Of a stretch of 64,000 nucleotides of DNA, positions 24,339-37,002 are shown piece after piece. Every line of letters starts with the position of its first letter. Within the stretch, counting starts at the first letter, position 1. Where the stretch lies: assembly GCF_016545825.1 (NCBI RefSeq), contig NC_052620.1, positions 8,370,001 through 8,434,000 on the forward strand. Reading direction: 5' to 3'. The DNA is from Eucalyptus grandis. Its lineage: Eukaryota > Streptophyta > Magnoliopsida > Myrtales > Myrtaceae. The notes beneath the pieces are model-generated. The model had not been told where the DNA came from and did no database searches. It saw nothing but the letters and a program-made list of their open reading frames with translations. Position numbers and translations under genes: made by a program.

Positions 24339-25965
24339 CTAACCCCGCATTTCTAAGAGAACATCAAGAATTATGTGAAAATCTGCTGAATTATCAGTCT
24401 GCGTACTGGCTTCTGCACGATCAGATGGAGTAAAGGCAAACGATGGCAAATCAGCATAGTCACGCAGATTGGGCGATGAAACATCATGTCCTTCCTCAGG
24501 AAATTGAGAGGCATAGATGTCCTCTGGATCTGCTAGAGAGCGGCTGACTCCTTCACTGGTAGCAGGATATGAGGACATTCATCTTTTCTCACGATCTCCC
24601 CCTGTTTCCATGCCTTCAGGTGGAGAAAAGTGTTCCTCATGCTTTCCTTCCTCTTGATCTCCTTTTTCCTTTTCTTTTCTTCTTCTTCTTCTTCTTCTTC
24701 TTCTTCTTCTTCTTCTTCTTCTTCTTCAATTCTTTCCTCCTCTGCATCTTTTTCTTCAGCTTCTCTCTCCTCTGTTTCTTTCTCTCTTGCTTCCAAATCG
24801 TCTCTTTCTCCAGTCCTCTGTTCTGTGTCTTTCTCTTGTCGTTCCATTGATTATGGTACATAATGACTTAGGTTCTTCAATGCCATTGCAGTAATGGTGA
24901 TGTCTTCCTCATCTTTTTCATCCTCAACAATGAGATCTCTTCTTTTCTTGGATGGAGCAACCATGGGCTCCTTCCCTTTTCTTTTTGCTGCCGAAGAGAT
25001 TTGATGAGTTTTGACAGGGGTTTTTTCCTTGAATTTCTCAAACGCCTTGTTGAGTTCCTTCAGACGCATTTTAGACACCATTTTCAGTCTCACTACCATT
25101 TGATCACAAGTTTGAACACAGAGAATCCGGGGAGGCTGAACATTCAAATGTCTGAATAATTTTGCCACAAGAGCTGGATAAGGAAGTTGACCATTGTCCT
25201 TCACCACTGCTCTATACATGTGGAATATAATAGTGTGAGGAAGAGAGAAATTTTTCCCAGCATTGATGGCATACATCAGCTTTGCCTCTGAGTTTGAAAC
25301 ATCAGTCTTTGAAGTAGCTTTTGGTCTGAGGCAATTGATCACAATCTTGTGAAGCAGAATGTTGAACGCACTCATCCTCGAGTAGGAAACCTTTCCCTCT
25401 GTCCTTCTATCCTTAACAAGTTCCAACGTAGCACGAGCAATAGAGACATTGATAGGTTGATATCTCTCTCTCTCAACCCCAATCACATCAGCCAACATAT
25501 CTATATCCACCACATAGTCCTGATCTCGGACACTAAAAGAGAATCTATTCGCATCTAAGAAACTGAGATTCGAATAGAAGTATGCAGTGAGTTCAGCATA
25601 GGCTTATGTAGATTCAGAACAGAACTGTTCAAGTTGAAGAAGACTGAATTTTTCCCTCTAATTAACGTTCACAGCGTCAAGGAAATCAAAATCCACACTT
25701 CTAGGGTTTATGACTCCACGCTTCAACAACTTAGAGTATAGATGCTTGTGTTCCTCCGATCGAAACAAGTCTGTCCTTTTGCTCCGAATTTTTGCCGCAA
25801 CACCCATTCTCGGTTGAAACTGACTGTACAACTTGTCATCATCATTCCCATCTGGCTGATTCAGCCCTCCAACACGTGGATCGATTGGAATATTTGCCAT
25901 TGCCTCTTCTGCCGACCCAGCAGGGGCAATTCCCAACCGTTCCATTGTGCGTAAAAAGAAGGTTT
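24339..25965 (-). pseudogene. element 2 env-like 3' frame, C-terminal portion (broken)
   Basis: Read on minus: 25945-25658, a stop, then 25513-24851 (220 codons, VSIARATLELVKDRRTEGKV, basic KRKGKEP), then 24847-24533, a charged coiled-coil with a run of about 17 Glu from a GAA microsatellite (24676-24727), then 24578-24123 fragments. Its place between RNase H and the 3' polypurine tracts is where Sireviruses carry their env-like gene. I do not recognise a transmembrane or fusion domain. Function is unknown even in active relatives. Confidence 0.65.
24676..24727. repeat. (TTC)n microsatellite inside the env-like frame
   Basis: About 17 units of TTC on plus (GAA on minus, encoding Glu) within a larger TC-rich block, 24590-24845. 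Confidence 0.92.
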
Positions 25966-27110
25966 TGTTCGTAAAATTCTAAACGCAAGTGCACGTATCG
26001 AACAAGTAATATAATGATGAGATAAAGTATCGTTCCACGGAGATCGATGATTAATAAACCAATTAAATACTAAAATAGACTAATTCTAAAATTTATCTAA
26101 CAAATCAAAATATAATTAAGAATGAATTAAAAACGAAATTTGTAGACTAAATGCAGTAAATCGATCAGATAAATATGTTAGAGCATCCGTTTTCACCATA
26201 ACCACTATATATGATATTCAGATTGTTGTGAATACAAGAACGATATCAAACATGTGATAGCAGAATTTCCTAATTTATTTACTATCCTATCTCTAGGTAT
26301 AGCAAAACTACTCAGCTTATTAATCCACTATATCTCTATGTGAATTAAAATAAACATGAGTGCATTAAAAACTATGAATATTCTCGGTTTACAATGAGTC
26401 TTTTGGATCACCTTATCACCGAAAGCTACACAAATAACGCGGTATATTTCTATCCACGTTTAATTCATGGTTATATATTATAATGAGCAATTGCATATTA
26501 TCACCTCTCGCCTCAAACATGCACATCAGATCATTCAAGTGGTGGCCAGTCACTCAAAAGCAGTAAACGCAATAATATATAACTCACATGAATGAAATCA
26601 ATTGTAAAACATAAAAATCATGAAATTCATATCATCATGGTTAGGCTACATCGTAGCCCTAACAAAAGAAAATTAGAACATAGTAGAATAAGAAATAAAA
26701 ATAGAAATATAGATCAAACCCAGCATCTTGAATCAAAGGACAAGAATTCTATCACCACTTTTGTCTTCTCTTCAAAATACTTGAAAACTCTCAGAACAAT
26801 GGAAAACGATCTACCCCCTAAACCCTAGCTGCTCTCTCTTCCTATTTATAGGAAATCTAAAATATCTACTTGTAGATAACATTAGGGAACAAAATTAAGA
26901 ATTTCCTGATTTGATATCCATCTTCCATCGCTACTTTTATTTGAATTCTTGATAATTGCCCTTCTTTTCCTTATCTTCTCCATATCTCATTATTCTGCAT
27001 AAACAAGGAAAATTTAAATAATCAGAAGGAAATTCAAATATTTTCTCATAGATAATGCATTAATTGTTGCCTAAAATAGGTAAAATAACTCTATTTTTAT
27101 AGAGTTATCA
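25966..27110 (-). repeat. element 3 3' LTR (1145 bp)
   Basis: On plus it begins TGTTCGTAAAATTC and ends AGAGTTATCA. Closely matches 32003-33149 and the solo LTR 56261-57437. Confidence 0.93.
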
Positions 27111-28775
27111 AACCCCAAACTTAACATTTTGCTAGTCCTCGAGCAAAATCAAGACATAACACATACTCAACCTAACAACCTTCTCTATGACATCTTTCCA
27201 TAATTGCTCAAATTCACAATTCAAAGAAAAACACAAATTTCATCAAAACATTGAAATCGATTTATAAATTAAGACCAATTCTAACTATATGATCCAAGTG
27301 TGTGTGAAAGTCCTAATCTTTTTCGAATTATATGCAATCCAAATAAATTCACATTAACATGCAACCTCTCAAAATTCTCAATAATTATGACCAAATCTCA
27401 TAGGTTTGCTTTTCATTCCTCTCTCCACTAATGTAAGCTAATTATCCAATCAAAAATCAATAGGACTTTTCTCGGGTTGTAATATAAGGCTGGGCTAAAG
27501 GTGAGATAACGGGAATTTTAAGCTCAAATCACCCATCAACACGTTGATTTCTAGGATCTAATTAGAGCCAATGTCACTGTCCAATTTCACTCTTTCAAGA
27601 TAATTTTTCTGCCGCCATATATCATCATTCTTTTTTTTTCTTTTTTTTTTTCTTTCCTTTTCTCTTTTTTTTTTGAATTGCTTTATGGTAGAGTTTCTCC
27701 CAAAGTCCCTCCAAATATGACGTAAAAATTTCCAACCCATTAAGTATCCAAATGGCTCACTCAATTGAAAGTTGGATAGGGAACCATAAAAGCAAATTTT
27801 TTTTTTTTTGACAATACACCCCAAACTACCACTGCAATCACTTTTTTTCTTCTTTTTACTCCATCATTCCTCCCAAATTTCTATCAAGCTCAAATAATTT
27901 TTTTTTATCCCAAAAGAAAATTAACTTGTTCATAGGGCATGGGATAATGATATAATTTGATCACGGCTAGGCTAAACATATATGGGTGCCAATGAAAAAT
28001 TGGGTAATAATTAAGGCTCAACGGGGTGACTAGGGATAAATAAATAGGGTTGGCTTGAAAGGCTCAATCGATCCAAAAACTGCCTATATCATTTTCTCAA
28101 TTAGATTTAGCTTAGGATTTCGCCTCAAGAGAAAATCAAACAAATTCTAAGATTTGGGTGAAATCTAAGAAAATCACATATTTCACATGAATGTTCTCTA
28201 GATTTACACATAATTCAAAAAGTAAGGACTTTTAGTGCTCAGTAAGTGGATCAACATAATCAGAATTAAGATTAACTCACACCTCAATTGCAAGTTTAAA
28301 TAAAATTTAAATTTTCCTAAGAATCATAAAAATTCACAACCAAGAATGCAATCATGAAAAAATTATCCAAAAATTTGTTGCCCCCCCAAACTTGAATGAA
28401 GCAGTGTCCTCAATGCGAAAAATAGAATAGGAAGAAGAAAACTTCCCTGGTTGTAGGATAAGTCCATAGATGATCTTGATGACTAAACTCTTGAAAGGTG
28501 CTCCCTAAAAATTAACCTGGATAAAATAAAGAAAAGTTAATCTTTTTTTTTTTTTTGCAAAACATAAACTTAAAAATAAATAAAAACATAATTAAAATGC
28601 TTGGGTTGCCTCCCAAGAAGTGCTTGCTTTATAGTTTTCAGCCAAACTATCTCAGATGTCGCTATTCGGGAGGATGAAGTTCAATGGTGGTCTTCGCTTG
28701 TTGTAACCACCTTCAAAGTAGGGCTTCAAACGTTGACCGTTTACTTTGAATGTGCCATCGGTGTCATGTGCAACT

Positions 28776-29345
28776 TCAACTGTTCCATATGGGAATACCT
28801 GTAACCGTAAAAGGACCAGACCATCTAGACCGCAACTTTCCTGGAAAAAGTTTAAGACGAGAGTTATAGAGTAAGACTTTTTGACCAATTTTAAACTCTC
28901 TTCTGAATATGTGCTTGTCATGCCATCTTTTTGTACGCTCCTTGTACAACTTAGAATTTTCATAGGCCTCATTGCGAAATTCCTCCAATTCATTCAGTTG
29001 CAATAATCTTTCTTCACCTGCAGACTGCATATCAAAATTCAGAAATTTCAATGCCCAATATGCTTTATGCTCTAATTCCACTGGTAAGTGACAAGCTTTT
29101 CCAAACACTAGCCTAAAAGGAGACATCCCAATTGGAGTTTTGAACGCTGTCCTATAAGCCCAAAGTGCATCATCAAGTTTTATTGACCAATCTTTCCTAG
29201 AGGCATTCACTGTTTTTTCTAAAATTCTCTTGATTTCCCTATTCGAAATTTCTACTTGACCACTAGTCTAAGGATGATAAGGGGTTGCAACCTTATGTGT
29301 GACTCCATAATATTGCTCTTCCATCAAAATTTTGTGCATGCAAAT
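28776..29345 (-). pseudogene. element 3 integrase C-terminal part after a large internal deletion
   Basis: On minus, the linker ISPSICMHKILMEE (normally just before reverse transcriptase) is followed at about 29322 by YYGVTHKVATPYHP and [15 protein letters not shown], which belong to the second half of the integrase core, then [20 protein letters not shown] and a C-terminal domain. One stop replaces a Gln codon near 29270. Confidence 0.85.
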
Positions 29346-29404
29346 TGAAGGACTAATTCCCTTGATATCAGCTATTTTCCATCCAATTGCACCTTTATGC
29401 TCTC

Positions 29405-30849
29405 TTAATACTCGAGCAATTTCTCCTCCATCAAATCTGTCAAAGAAGAAGATATAATTACCGGTAAAGAAGAAACTCCATCTAAATAAACATATTTCAA
29501 ATGAGAAGGTAAGGGTTTGAGTTCAAGAATTGGAGGCTCTTCAATTGATGGTTTAGGCTTTGTAATGTGTTGTCCCAACTCTTCAAATTTAATTGCCTTT
29601 TGCCTTGAATATGGTGGAATTGCCTCCATGAAATTTGCGTACTCCTTTATCTCCTCATTATGAATATCTTTGTCCCTTGGTTGAATCAGACATGCTTCAA
29701 GTGGATCTTCAAAAATATTTTCCTGGAAAACCTTATTCACTAACTTGTCAACTGTCTCAACTCTAAAACAAGAATTATCATCAGATGGATATTTCATTGC
29801 TTTAAAAACATTAAATGAAACAAGATCATCTTGAACTCTAAGGATCAACTTCCCCGTTGTACATCAATAAGAGCTCTTCCTGTTGCTAGAAAAGGTCGAC
29901 CTAAGATAAGTGGTACCTCAAAATCTTCCTCCATGTCAAGAACTATGAAATCTGCAGGAAAGATAAATTTGTCAACTTTTACCAAAACATCTTCCACAAT
30001 ACCTCTCGAATATTTAATTGATCGATCAGCTAGTTGAAGTGACACTGTGGTTGCTTTTACCTCGCCCAATCCTAATTTCTTGAAAACAGAATAAGGCATC
30101 AGATTAATACTTGCACCTAAATCACATAATGCTTTTTCAAAGTAAGAATCCCCAATAGTGCAAGGAATAGTAAAACTCCCTGGATCTTTTAATTTTGGAG
30201 GCAATTTGTTTTGTAGGATGGCTGAACACTCCTCATTTAACTTCACAGTTTCATAATCCTCCAGTTTCCTTTTGTTTGCCAAAATCTCCTTCAAAAATTT
30301 TGCATAACTAGGCATTTGCGCTAAAGCATCTGCAAAAGGAATGTTAATGTGCAATTTTTTAAATACATCAAGAAATTTAGAAAATTGCTTATCTATTTTG
30401 TGCTGCTGGAGTTGCTGAGGGAATGGAATTGGCGGCACATATGGCTTGGGATTATATGGAAAAAGTTTACTCTTGCTTGTCTCCTTCGATTGTTTATTGA
30501 TCACCTCTTCTTTATCTCTGGAAATCTCTTCTTCTCCTACTTGTTTACCGCTTCTCAGGGTAATAACCTTTATGTTTTCAATTGGATTTTTCTCTGTGTT
30601 GCTCGGCAAAGAACCCTGTTGCCTTCCTGACATCATGCTTGCTAATTGACCCACTTGCATCTCCAGATTTCTGATTGAAGCCTCTTGGTTTTGAAATCTC
30701 ACATCCGTGCTTTTGATGAAGTCATGAGTTGTGTTAGCAAGTTTGGTGACTATATTTTCCAAATTTGACTTTGTCTCTTCGATTGTTTGAATCCAGGTGG
30801 TCTCGTCACATTCTGATTGTTCCATGAAAAATTTGGATGATTGCGCCAT
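29405..30849 (-). pseudogene. element 3 aspartic protease region
   Basis: Shows KLPPKLKDPGSFTIPCTIGD and the active-site block CDLGASINLMPYSVFKKLGL (DLGAS in place of DSGAS, as is common in Athila), then VLDMEEDFEVPLILGRPFLA. One frame break near 29845 and then VSFNVFKAMKYPSDD up to the reverse transcriptase linker, LKYVYLDG. The C-terminal reverse transcriptase never begins. Confidence 0.85.
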
Positions 30850-31919
30850 CCCGGATTGTATGTGTTGGAGTAGGGATTATTCTGTGACCTGTTAAAATTC
30901 CCAACAAAGTTAGAATTTTCATGAGATTGTTTGAAAGTATTACCTACTTGACACTCTGTGCTAACATGTCCCCCACCACAAAAATCACATGTCAAAGTGT
31001 GAATTTTCATGGCTGAAACACTCATATTATCAAGCTTTTTGTTGATTGCTTCAAATTGTGCAGCAATTGCAGCAAAAGCATCCACTTCATGAACTCCGCT
31101 AACTTTTCGCATTGGTAATCTCTCGCAGGCCACCTGATAATTATTGGACGCCATCTCTTCTAATAAATTGTAGGCTTCTTCTGGTGTTTTATTATTTAAA
31201 GTCCCCCCTGCAGCTGCATCAATCATAGAACGAAGATTTGCACTAGAGCCATTATAAAAAGTTTGTACCTGCATCCATACGGGTAGTTCGTGATGTGGGC
31301 ATCTCCTAAGAAATTCTTTGAATCTTTCCCATGCTTCATATAATGATTCATTATCCATCTGCATAAAATTAGTAATATCGTTACGCATCTTCGCAGACTT
31401 TGCAGGTGGAAAGAACTTACCAAGAAATTTCTGAGCCATATCATTCCATGTAGTAATTGATCCTGCAGGAAGAGAAGAAAGCCAACTTTTAGCTTTGTCT
31501 CTAAGAGAGAATGGAAATAATCTCAATTTAATAGCATCATCTGTAACTCCATTATATTTAATGGTGTCACAGATTTCAAGAAAAGCATCGATATGAGCGT
31601 TTGGATCATCGCTTGGTAGCCCATTGAATTGCACTGATTGTTGAAGCATCTGAATAAGTGACGGCTTAATCTCAAAGTTGTTAGCTTGAATTGCAGGTCT
31701 TCTGATACTTGATGTGGTGCCTTGAACTGTTGGCACGGCATAATCTCTTAAGAGTCTACGTGGATTTTCATTATCACCGTCTGCCATCTTAGCGTGATTT
31801 TTCTGTTCTCTTAGTCGCCTTTTGAATGTACGCTTGATTTCTGGATCAAGTTCAACAAGTTTCCCTTGTTGGCTACGTGTCATAAACCGATGTACACCCT
31901 GAAAAATAAAACAAAACAA
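30750..31919 (-). pseudogene. element 3 gag
   Basis: A 389-codon frame: FEIKPSLIQMLQQSVQFNGL, FLEICDTIKYNGVTDDAIKL, SWLSSLPAGSITTWNDMAQK (retrotransposon gag domain), AAAGGTLNNKTPEEAYNLLE, then a CCHC-like knuckle CDFCGGGHVSTEC near 30950-30990. The frame shifts near 30785, about where gag passes into protease. Nearly intact, in keeping with low LTR divergence. Confidence 0.88.
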
Positions 31920-32002
31920 AAGCTAGATTAAACTTAGAATTATCTGGTATCAATATTAATTAGTATTAAACAAACGATTCCCCGGCAACGGCGCCAAAAA
32001 CT

Positions 32003-33149
32003 TGTTCGTAAAATTCTAAACGCAAGTGCATGTATCGAACAAGTAATATAATGATGAGATAAAGTATCGTTCCACAGAGATCGATGATTAATAAACCAAT
32101 TAAATACTAAAATAGACTAATTCTAAAATTTATCTAACAAATCAAAATATAATTAAGAATGAATTAAAAACGAAATTTGTAGACTAAATGCAGTAAATCG
32201 ATCGGATAAATATGTTAGAGCATCCGATTTCACCATAACCACTATATATGAATTTCAGATTGTTGTGAATACAAGAACGATATCAAACATGTGATAGCAG
32301 AATTTCCTAATTTATTTACTATCCTATCTCTAGGTATAACAAAACTACTCAGCTTATTAATCCACTATATCTCTATGTGAATTAAAATAAACATGAGTGC
32401 ATTAAAAACTATGAATATTCTCGGTTTACAATGAGTCTTTTGGATCACCTTATCACCGAAAGCTACACAAATAACGCGGTATATTTCTATCCACGTTTAA
32501 TTCATAGTTATATATTATAATGAGCAATTGCATATTATCACCTCTCAGTCTCAAACATGCACATCAGATCATTCAAGTGGTGGCCAGTCACTCAAAAGCA
32601 GTAAACGCAATAATATATAACTCACATGAATGAAATCAATTGTAAAACATAAAAATCATGAAATTCATATCATCATGGTTAGGCTACATCGTAGCCCTAA
32701 CAAAAGAAAATTAGAACATAGTAGAATAAGAAATAAAAATAGAAATATAGATCAAACCCAGCATCTTGAATCAAAGGACAAGAATTCTATCACCACTTTT
32801 GTCTTCTCTTCAAAATACTTGAAAAACTCTCAGAACAATGGAAAACGATCTACCCCCCCTAAACCCTAGCTGCTCTCTCTTCCTATTTATAGGAAATCTA
32901 AAATATCTACTTGTAGATAACATTAGGGAACAAAATCAAGAATTTCCTGATTTGATATCCATCTTCCATCGCTGCTTTTATTTGAATTCGATAATTGCCC
33001 TTCTTTTTCTTATCTTCTCCATATCTCATTATTCTACATAAACAAGGAAAATTTAAATAATCAGAAGGAAATTCAAATATTTTCTCATAGATAATGCATT
33101 AATTGTTGCCTAAAATAGGTAAAATAACTCTATTTTTATAGAGTTATTA
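32003..33149 (-). repeat. element 3 5' LTR (1147 bp)
   Basis: Partner of 25966-27110. It ends in TTA instead of TCA on plus, so the terminal TG of the element reads TA at this one end. It is followed on minus by the primer binding site. Confidence 0.93.
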
Positions 33150-33476
33150 GGTTTCATTTTTGTACCATTTGTCTTTCAGAAATTCATCAATGTAATTCAA
33201 AGGAGTTCCACCCCTTTTCAAAGCACGATAAAGCTTGTAGGTAAAAGAGGGCTTAAAAGTTCTTATGGGTTCTGTATCTTCAATTATTTCTTCCTCTTCT
33301 CGACGAGCAACATCCTGTGGTCTAGATGGAGAAGATGGATGCTGCTGAGAATGTTGTGGGCTCTGCCGCTGACTAGGAGACTCTTCTTCCTTGGTGAGAT
33401 CAAAGTGCGTAGGCCCCTCACGCATTTGCTGCGGTCCCCTATTCGTGATCTTCGAAGACTTCCTTTGAGACGACAT
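33150..33476 (-). pseudogene. element 2 env-like 3' frame, N-terminal portion
   Basis: Starts MSSQRKSSKITNRGPQQMRE, is rich in S, P, Q and E, and ends at the GGTTT target duplication of element 3. The frame continues on the other side of element 3 at 25965, so the insertion happened in a then-open frame. Kept separate here because 7.2 kb lie between. Confidence 0.65.
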
Positions 33477-34171
33477 CTTTCACAGTCTTTGAAAGATTCC
33501 AAACTTGACTTTCCCAAGAAAGATGACAACTTTTCGAAGATTAAACAAGAGAAGAAGACAAAAGTGGAAGATTGATGCTTTTTAGGGTTTTTGGAGTTAA
33601 ATGGAGAGGAACCGACAATATATAGGTCAGTTGAAGAGAGGCATACAAAATGTCGTAATGGAAAGTAAAAAGATGCCCTTTTAAAGAATAACTGCCTTTT
33701 TCAAAAAATTAGATAACTGCCATTTAAAAATTAACTCCATTTTTGAAAAAGAAAGATTGCACTAATCATGGAAATTGAAAGTAGCAAAAATCAATTATGG
33801 ACAGATGATCGTACCTTTTCAAGATTTAATCTGAGAGAGAATAAAATAACTTATAATCAAAGATCTTGATTGTCTGAGTCTGAGAGTCTCTAGACTTTTA
33901 CTTCTTCAAACCTCAAGATGTTGAGTCTGGAACAAATGATTTCAAATTGATTTTTCTCTAAAGGCTTTGTAAATATATCCGCCAGTTGGTTATTTGAGTC
34001 AACAAACTGAATCGAAACTTCTCCATTCTGAACATGATCTCTAATGAAGTGATGTCGAATCTCTATATGCTTTGCTCTTGAGTGAAGAATTGGATTCTTG
34101 GTGAGATTGATTGCGCTGGTGTTGTCACAGTTAATCTCTGTGCATGAATTTTCAATTCCAAAGTCTCTTAA

Positions 34172-34621
34172 CTATTGTTTTATCCACAGAATTTGTGAAC
34201 AACAACTTCCAAGAGCTACATACTCTGCTTCTGCTGTAGAAAGAGCCATTGTATTTTGCTTCCTTGAAAACCAAGACATTGTCCTGCTTCCAAGTAGTTG
34301 ACAGATACCCGAGGTGCTCTTTCTATCAACTTTGCATCTGGCTAGATCTGCGTCTGAGTATCCAAGAAGAGTAAAGTCTCCCTTTTTAGGATACCAAAGA
34401 CCAAGGCTTGAAGTTGATGCAATGTATTTGATAATACGCTTTGTAGCACTTAGATGAGATTCTTTAGGATCTGCTTGAAATCTAGCACAAATACAAACAC
34501 TAAACAAAATGTCAGGTTTAGAAGCAGTAAGATAAAGATGTGAACCAATGATACTCCTGTATAGCTTCTGGTCAACTTTCTTTCCTCTTTCGTCTTTGTC
34601 TATCTTCAAAGAACTTGACAT
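34172..34621 (-). pseudogene. element 2 RNase H
   Basis: Shows YRSIIGSHLYLTASKPDILF, YIASTSSLGLWYPK, YSDADLARCKVDRKSTSG and STAEAEYVALGSCCSQILWI, the complete set of copia RNase H boxes. The expected D, E and D catalytic residues are present in these blocks. Confidence 0.9.
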
Positions 34622-35376
34622 TGGTATATCAGTCTTTTTGCAATTTTCCAGTCCAAACTTTTTGACAAGATCATTAGCATATTTTTCTTGATGAATAAAG
34701 GTTCATTCCTTCAATTGTTTCACTTGAAGTCCAAGAAAGAAGGTTAGTTCACCCATCATGCTCATTTCAAATTCATCCTGCATAGATTTAGAGAATTTCT
34801 TGCACAGACTTTGATTAGAGGATCCAAAAATAATATCATCAACATATATTTGAACAAGTAGAAAACTTTTGCTTTCTCTTTTGATAAACAGAGTAGTGTC
34901 TACTTTACCTTTGACAAAGCCATTTTGAATTAAAAATTTACTTAGCCTGTCGTACCAAGCTCGAGGTGCTTGCTTTAAACCATATAAAGCCTTTTTCCCG
35001 AATCTTTGAGTCCTGGTTTCCTTGGGTCTTCAAACCCAGGTGGTTGTTCCACATAGACTTCCTCATGGATAAATCCATTCAGGAAAGCACTTTTGACGTC
35101 CATTTGGAATAACCTGCAATTCTTATAACAAGCAAAAGCAAGTAATAATCTAATTGCTTCTAACCTCGCTACTGGTGTGTAAGTCTCATCATAGTCTATC
35201 CCTTCTTCTTGCGTATATCCCTTGGCCATAAGTCTTGCTTTGTTTCTTACGACCTTTCCTTTCTCGTCCATCTTGTTCCTGAAAACCCATTTAGCTCCAA
35301 TAATAGAATTACCTTTCAGTTTAGGAGTCAATTCCCAGACATCATTAACACTGAATTGCTTGAGTTCTTCTTGCAT
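34622..35376 (-). pseudogene. element 2 reverse transcriptase
   Basis: 34975-35376 shows MQEELKQFSVNDVWEL, IGAKWVFRNKMDEKGKVVRN, AKGYTQEEGIDYDETYTPVA and CRLFQMDVKSAFLNGF. Downstream the catalytic IYVDDIIFG is readable near 34825-34855. A frame break lies near 34975. Confidence 0.88.
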
Positions 35377-35860
35377 GGCTTCAATCCAGCTTTAATTAGA
35401 TAAAACTTCTTCTATGCTTTTGAGTTCTATTTCAGAAATAAGAGCCACAGCACTAGACTCTTCGCGCCTTTTGGATCTTGTGCGAATTCCTTCATTAATG
35501 TCTCCTATAATGAGATCTTTGGGATGACTGGACTTATGCTTCCAGTTACTGGTTGATTTGTTAGGTCGATGATCACTTTCTTCATTTGAATCTTCAACAA
35601 TCATTTGATGCTGGTCTTTCGAAGTTTGAACTGCTTCTTGAGATTTAGACTTTGTAGAGTTTGGAGCAGGTTCAGATTCTTTAAGATGAGTCTGAATAGA
35701 TTCATTTTGCATAGAATCTTGGAGTTTGACATTCATTGATTCCTCCACAGATTGAGTCTTCTTGTTGTAGACTCGTAGGCTTTGCTTGAGGTAGAATATC
35801 CAAGGAAGATGCCTTCGTCTGATTTTTCTTCAAACTTGCCAACTCGATCATTTGCATTTT

Positions 35861-36298
35861 TCAATATAAAGCATTTACATCCAAACACATGAAAATATGA
35901 AACAATAGGCTTCTTTTCTTTGAATAACTTATAGGGGTTTTTTTTTTTTCCAGAATAGGTCTTAGAAAAACTCTATTAATAATATAACATGCTATAGAAA
36001 CTGCTTCAGCCCAAAAACGTGAAGATATGTTACTTTCAATTAAAAGAGTTCTAGCCATTTCTTGAAGCGACCTATTCTTTCTTTCCACAACTCCGTTTTG
36101 CTCTGGAGTATATGGAGAGGAGAACACATGCTGAAAACCAGATTTATCACAGAATTTTGTAAAATCTTGATTTTCAAATTCACTTCCATGGTCTGTTCTT
36201 ATACTTGAAATAACATACCCTTTTTCATTTTGAATTTTTTTAGCAAACTTTTCAAAATAAGAAAAGGTTTCAGACTTACTTGTCAGGAAATATACCAA
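35861..36298 (-). pseudogene. element 2 integrase core
   Basis: Shows IRTDHGSEFENQDF (second catalytic Asp) and YTPEQNGVVERKNRSLQEMA (catalytic Glu), then ARTLLIESNISSRFWAEAV. A poly-T run near 35940 on plus breaks the frame at the end. The first Asp block lies in the neighbouring frame (LLHMDLFGPT, end of 36305-36952). Confidence 0.88.
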
Positions 36299-36304
36299 AG
36301 TAAA

Positions 36305-36952
36305 TCATGAGTAGTCATCCACAATTACTAGGCAATATTTCTTACCTCCAATGCTCTGAGTTCTGGTTGGTCCAAAGAGATCCATATGCAGAAGCTGCAG
36401 TACACGATTAGTGGAAACTTGATTTATTGGTTTAAAGGAATTTCTTACCTGCTTTCCCAATACACATGGTGTACATAGATCAGACTTTTGGTATGATAGA
36501 TTGGGTAGACCACGAACTAGCTTCTTTGCTGAAATTTTGGCTATTTGCTTCATATTGATGTGCCCAAGTTTTCTGTGCCATAAGTTCGCTTTGTCTTGAA
36601 TTGAGATTAAACATTGCGATTCATCTGGTTTCACGTCCAAGAGGTAGATATTTCCATATCTTCGACCCATGAATGACTGAGTAGAATCTTTACTGGTTCC
36701 TGAACATATTCCTTCTTGAAAGTTGATTTTGAAACCGGTATTGCACAGTTGACTGATACTGAGCAGATTGTAGTTGAGTCCTTCCACTAAGGAAACATTG
36801 GTGATTGTGAGGTTTCCAATCTTTACAGTTTCGAATCCCATAATTCTTCCTTTGCTGTTTCCTCCAAATGAGACTTTTTCACCATTTACTTGAATGAGCT
36901 TTATGAAGCAATTTGAATCTCCTGTCATATGTCTTGAGCATCCACTATCCAT
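36305..36952 (-). pseudogene. element 2 protease and pre-integrase domain
   Basis: Begins MDSGCSRHMTGDSNCF (aspartic protease active site DSG), continues with VSFGGNSKGRIMG, VEGLNYNLLSISQLC and LWHRKLGHINMKQI with the HHCC zinc region of integrase (CVLGKQVRNSF). Open to the TRTQSIGGKKYCLVIVDDYS block, which ends at a stop where integrase should continue. Confidence 0.88.
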
Positions 36953-37002
36953 ATATCATTTTACCTTCTTCTTGATAGTGACCTGCATTTTAAAAAAGAG
37001 AC

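Larger units (their letters stand above)
25966..33149 (-). mobile_element. Athila-type Ty3/gypsy element 3, internal deletion derivative, nested in element 2
   Basis: Perfect GGTTT target duplications (25961-25965 and 33150-33154). LTRs 25966-27110 and 32003-33149. Primer binding site on minus just after the 5' LTR (about 31981-31998, TGGCGCCGTTGCCGGGG, the type used by Athila elements). Polypurine-like AAGTTTGGGGTTTGA at the 3' LTR (27108-27122). It codes for gag and aspartic protease (31919-29405), then jumps within a few codons into the C-terminal part of integrase (about 29320-28776). The whole reverse transcriptase, RNase H and integrase zinc/first catalytic region are missing. 27111-28700 is non-coding AT-rich sequence. 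The two LTRs differ at roughly 16-18 places by eye. Confidence 0.9.

Noticed and set aside
24569..24863. Long frames with F, S or E runs on both strands
   Set aside because: They come from the TTC/GAA microsatellite. Only the minus frame fits the env-like region of element 2.
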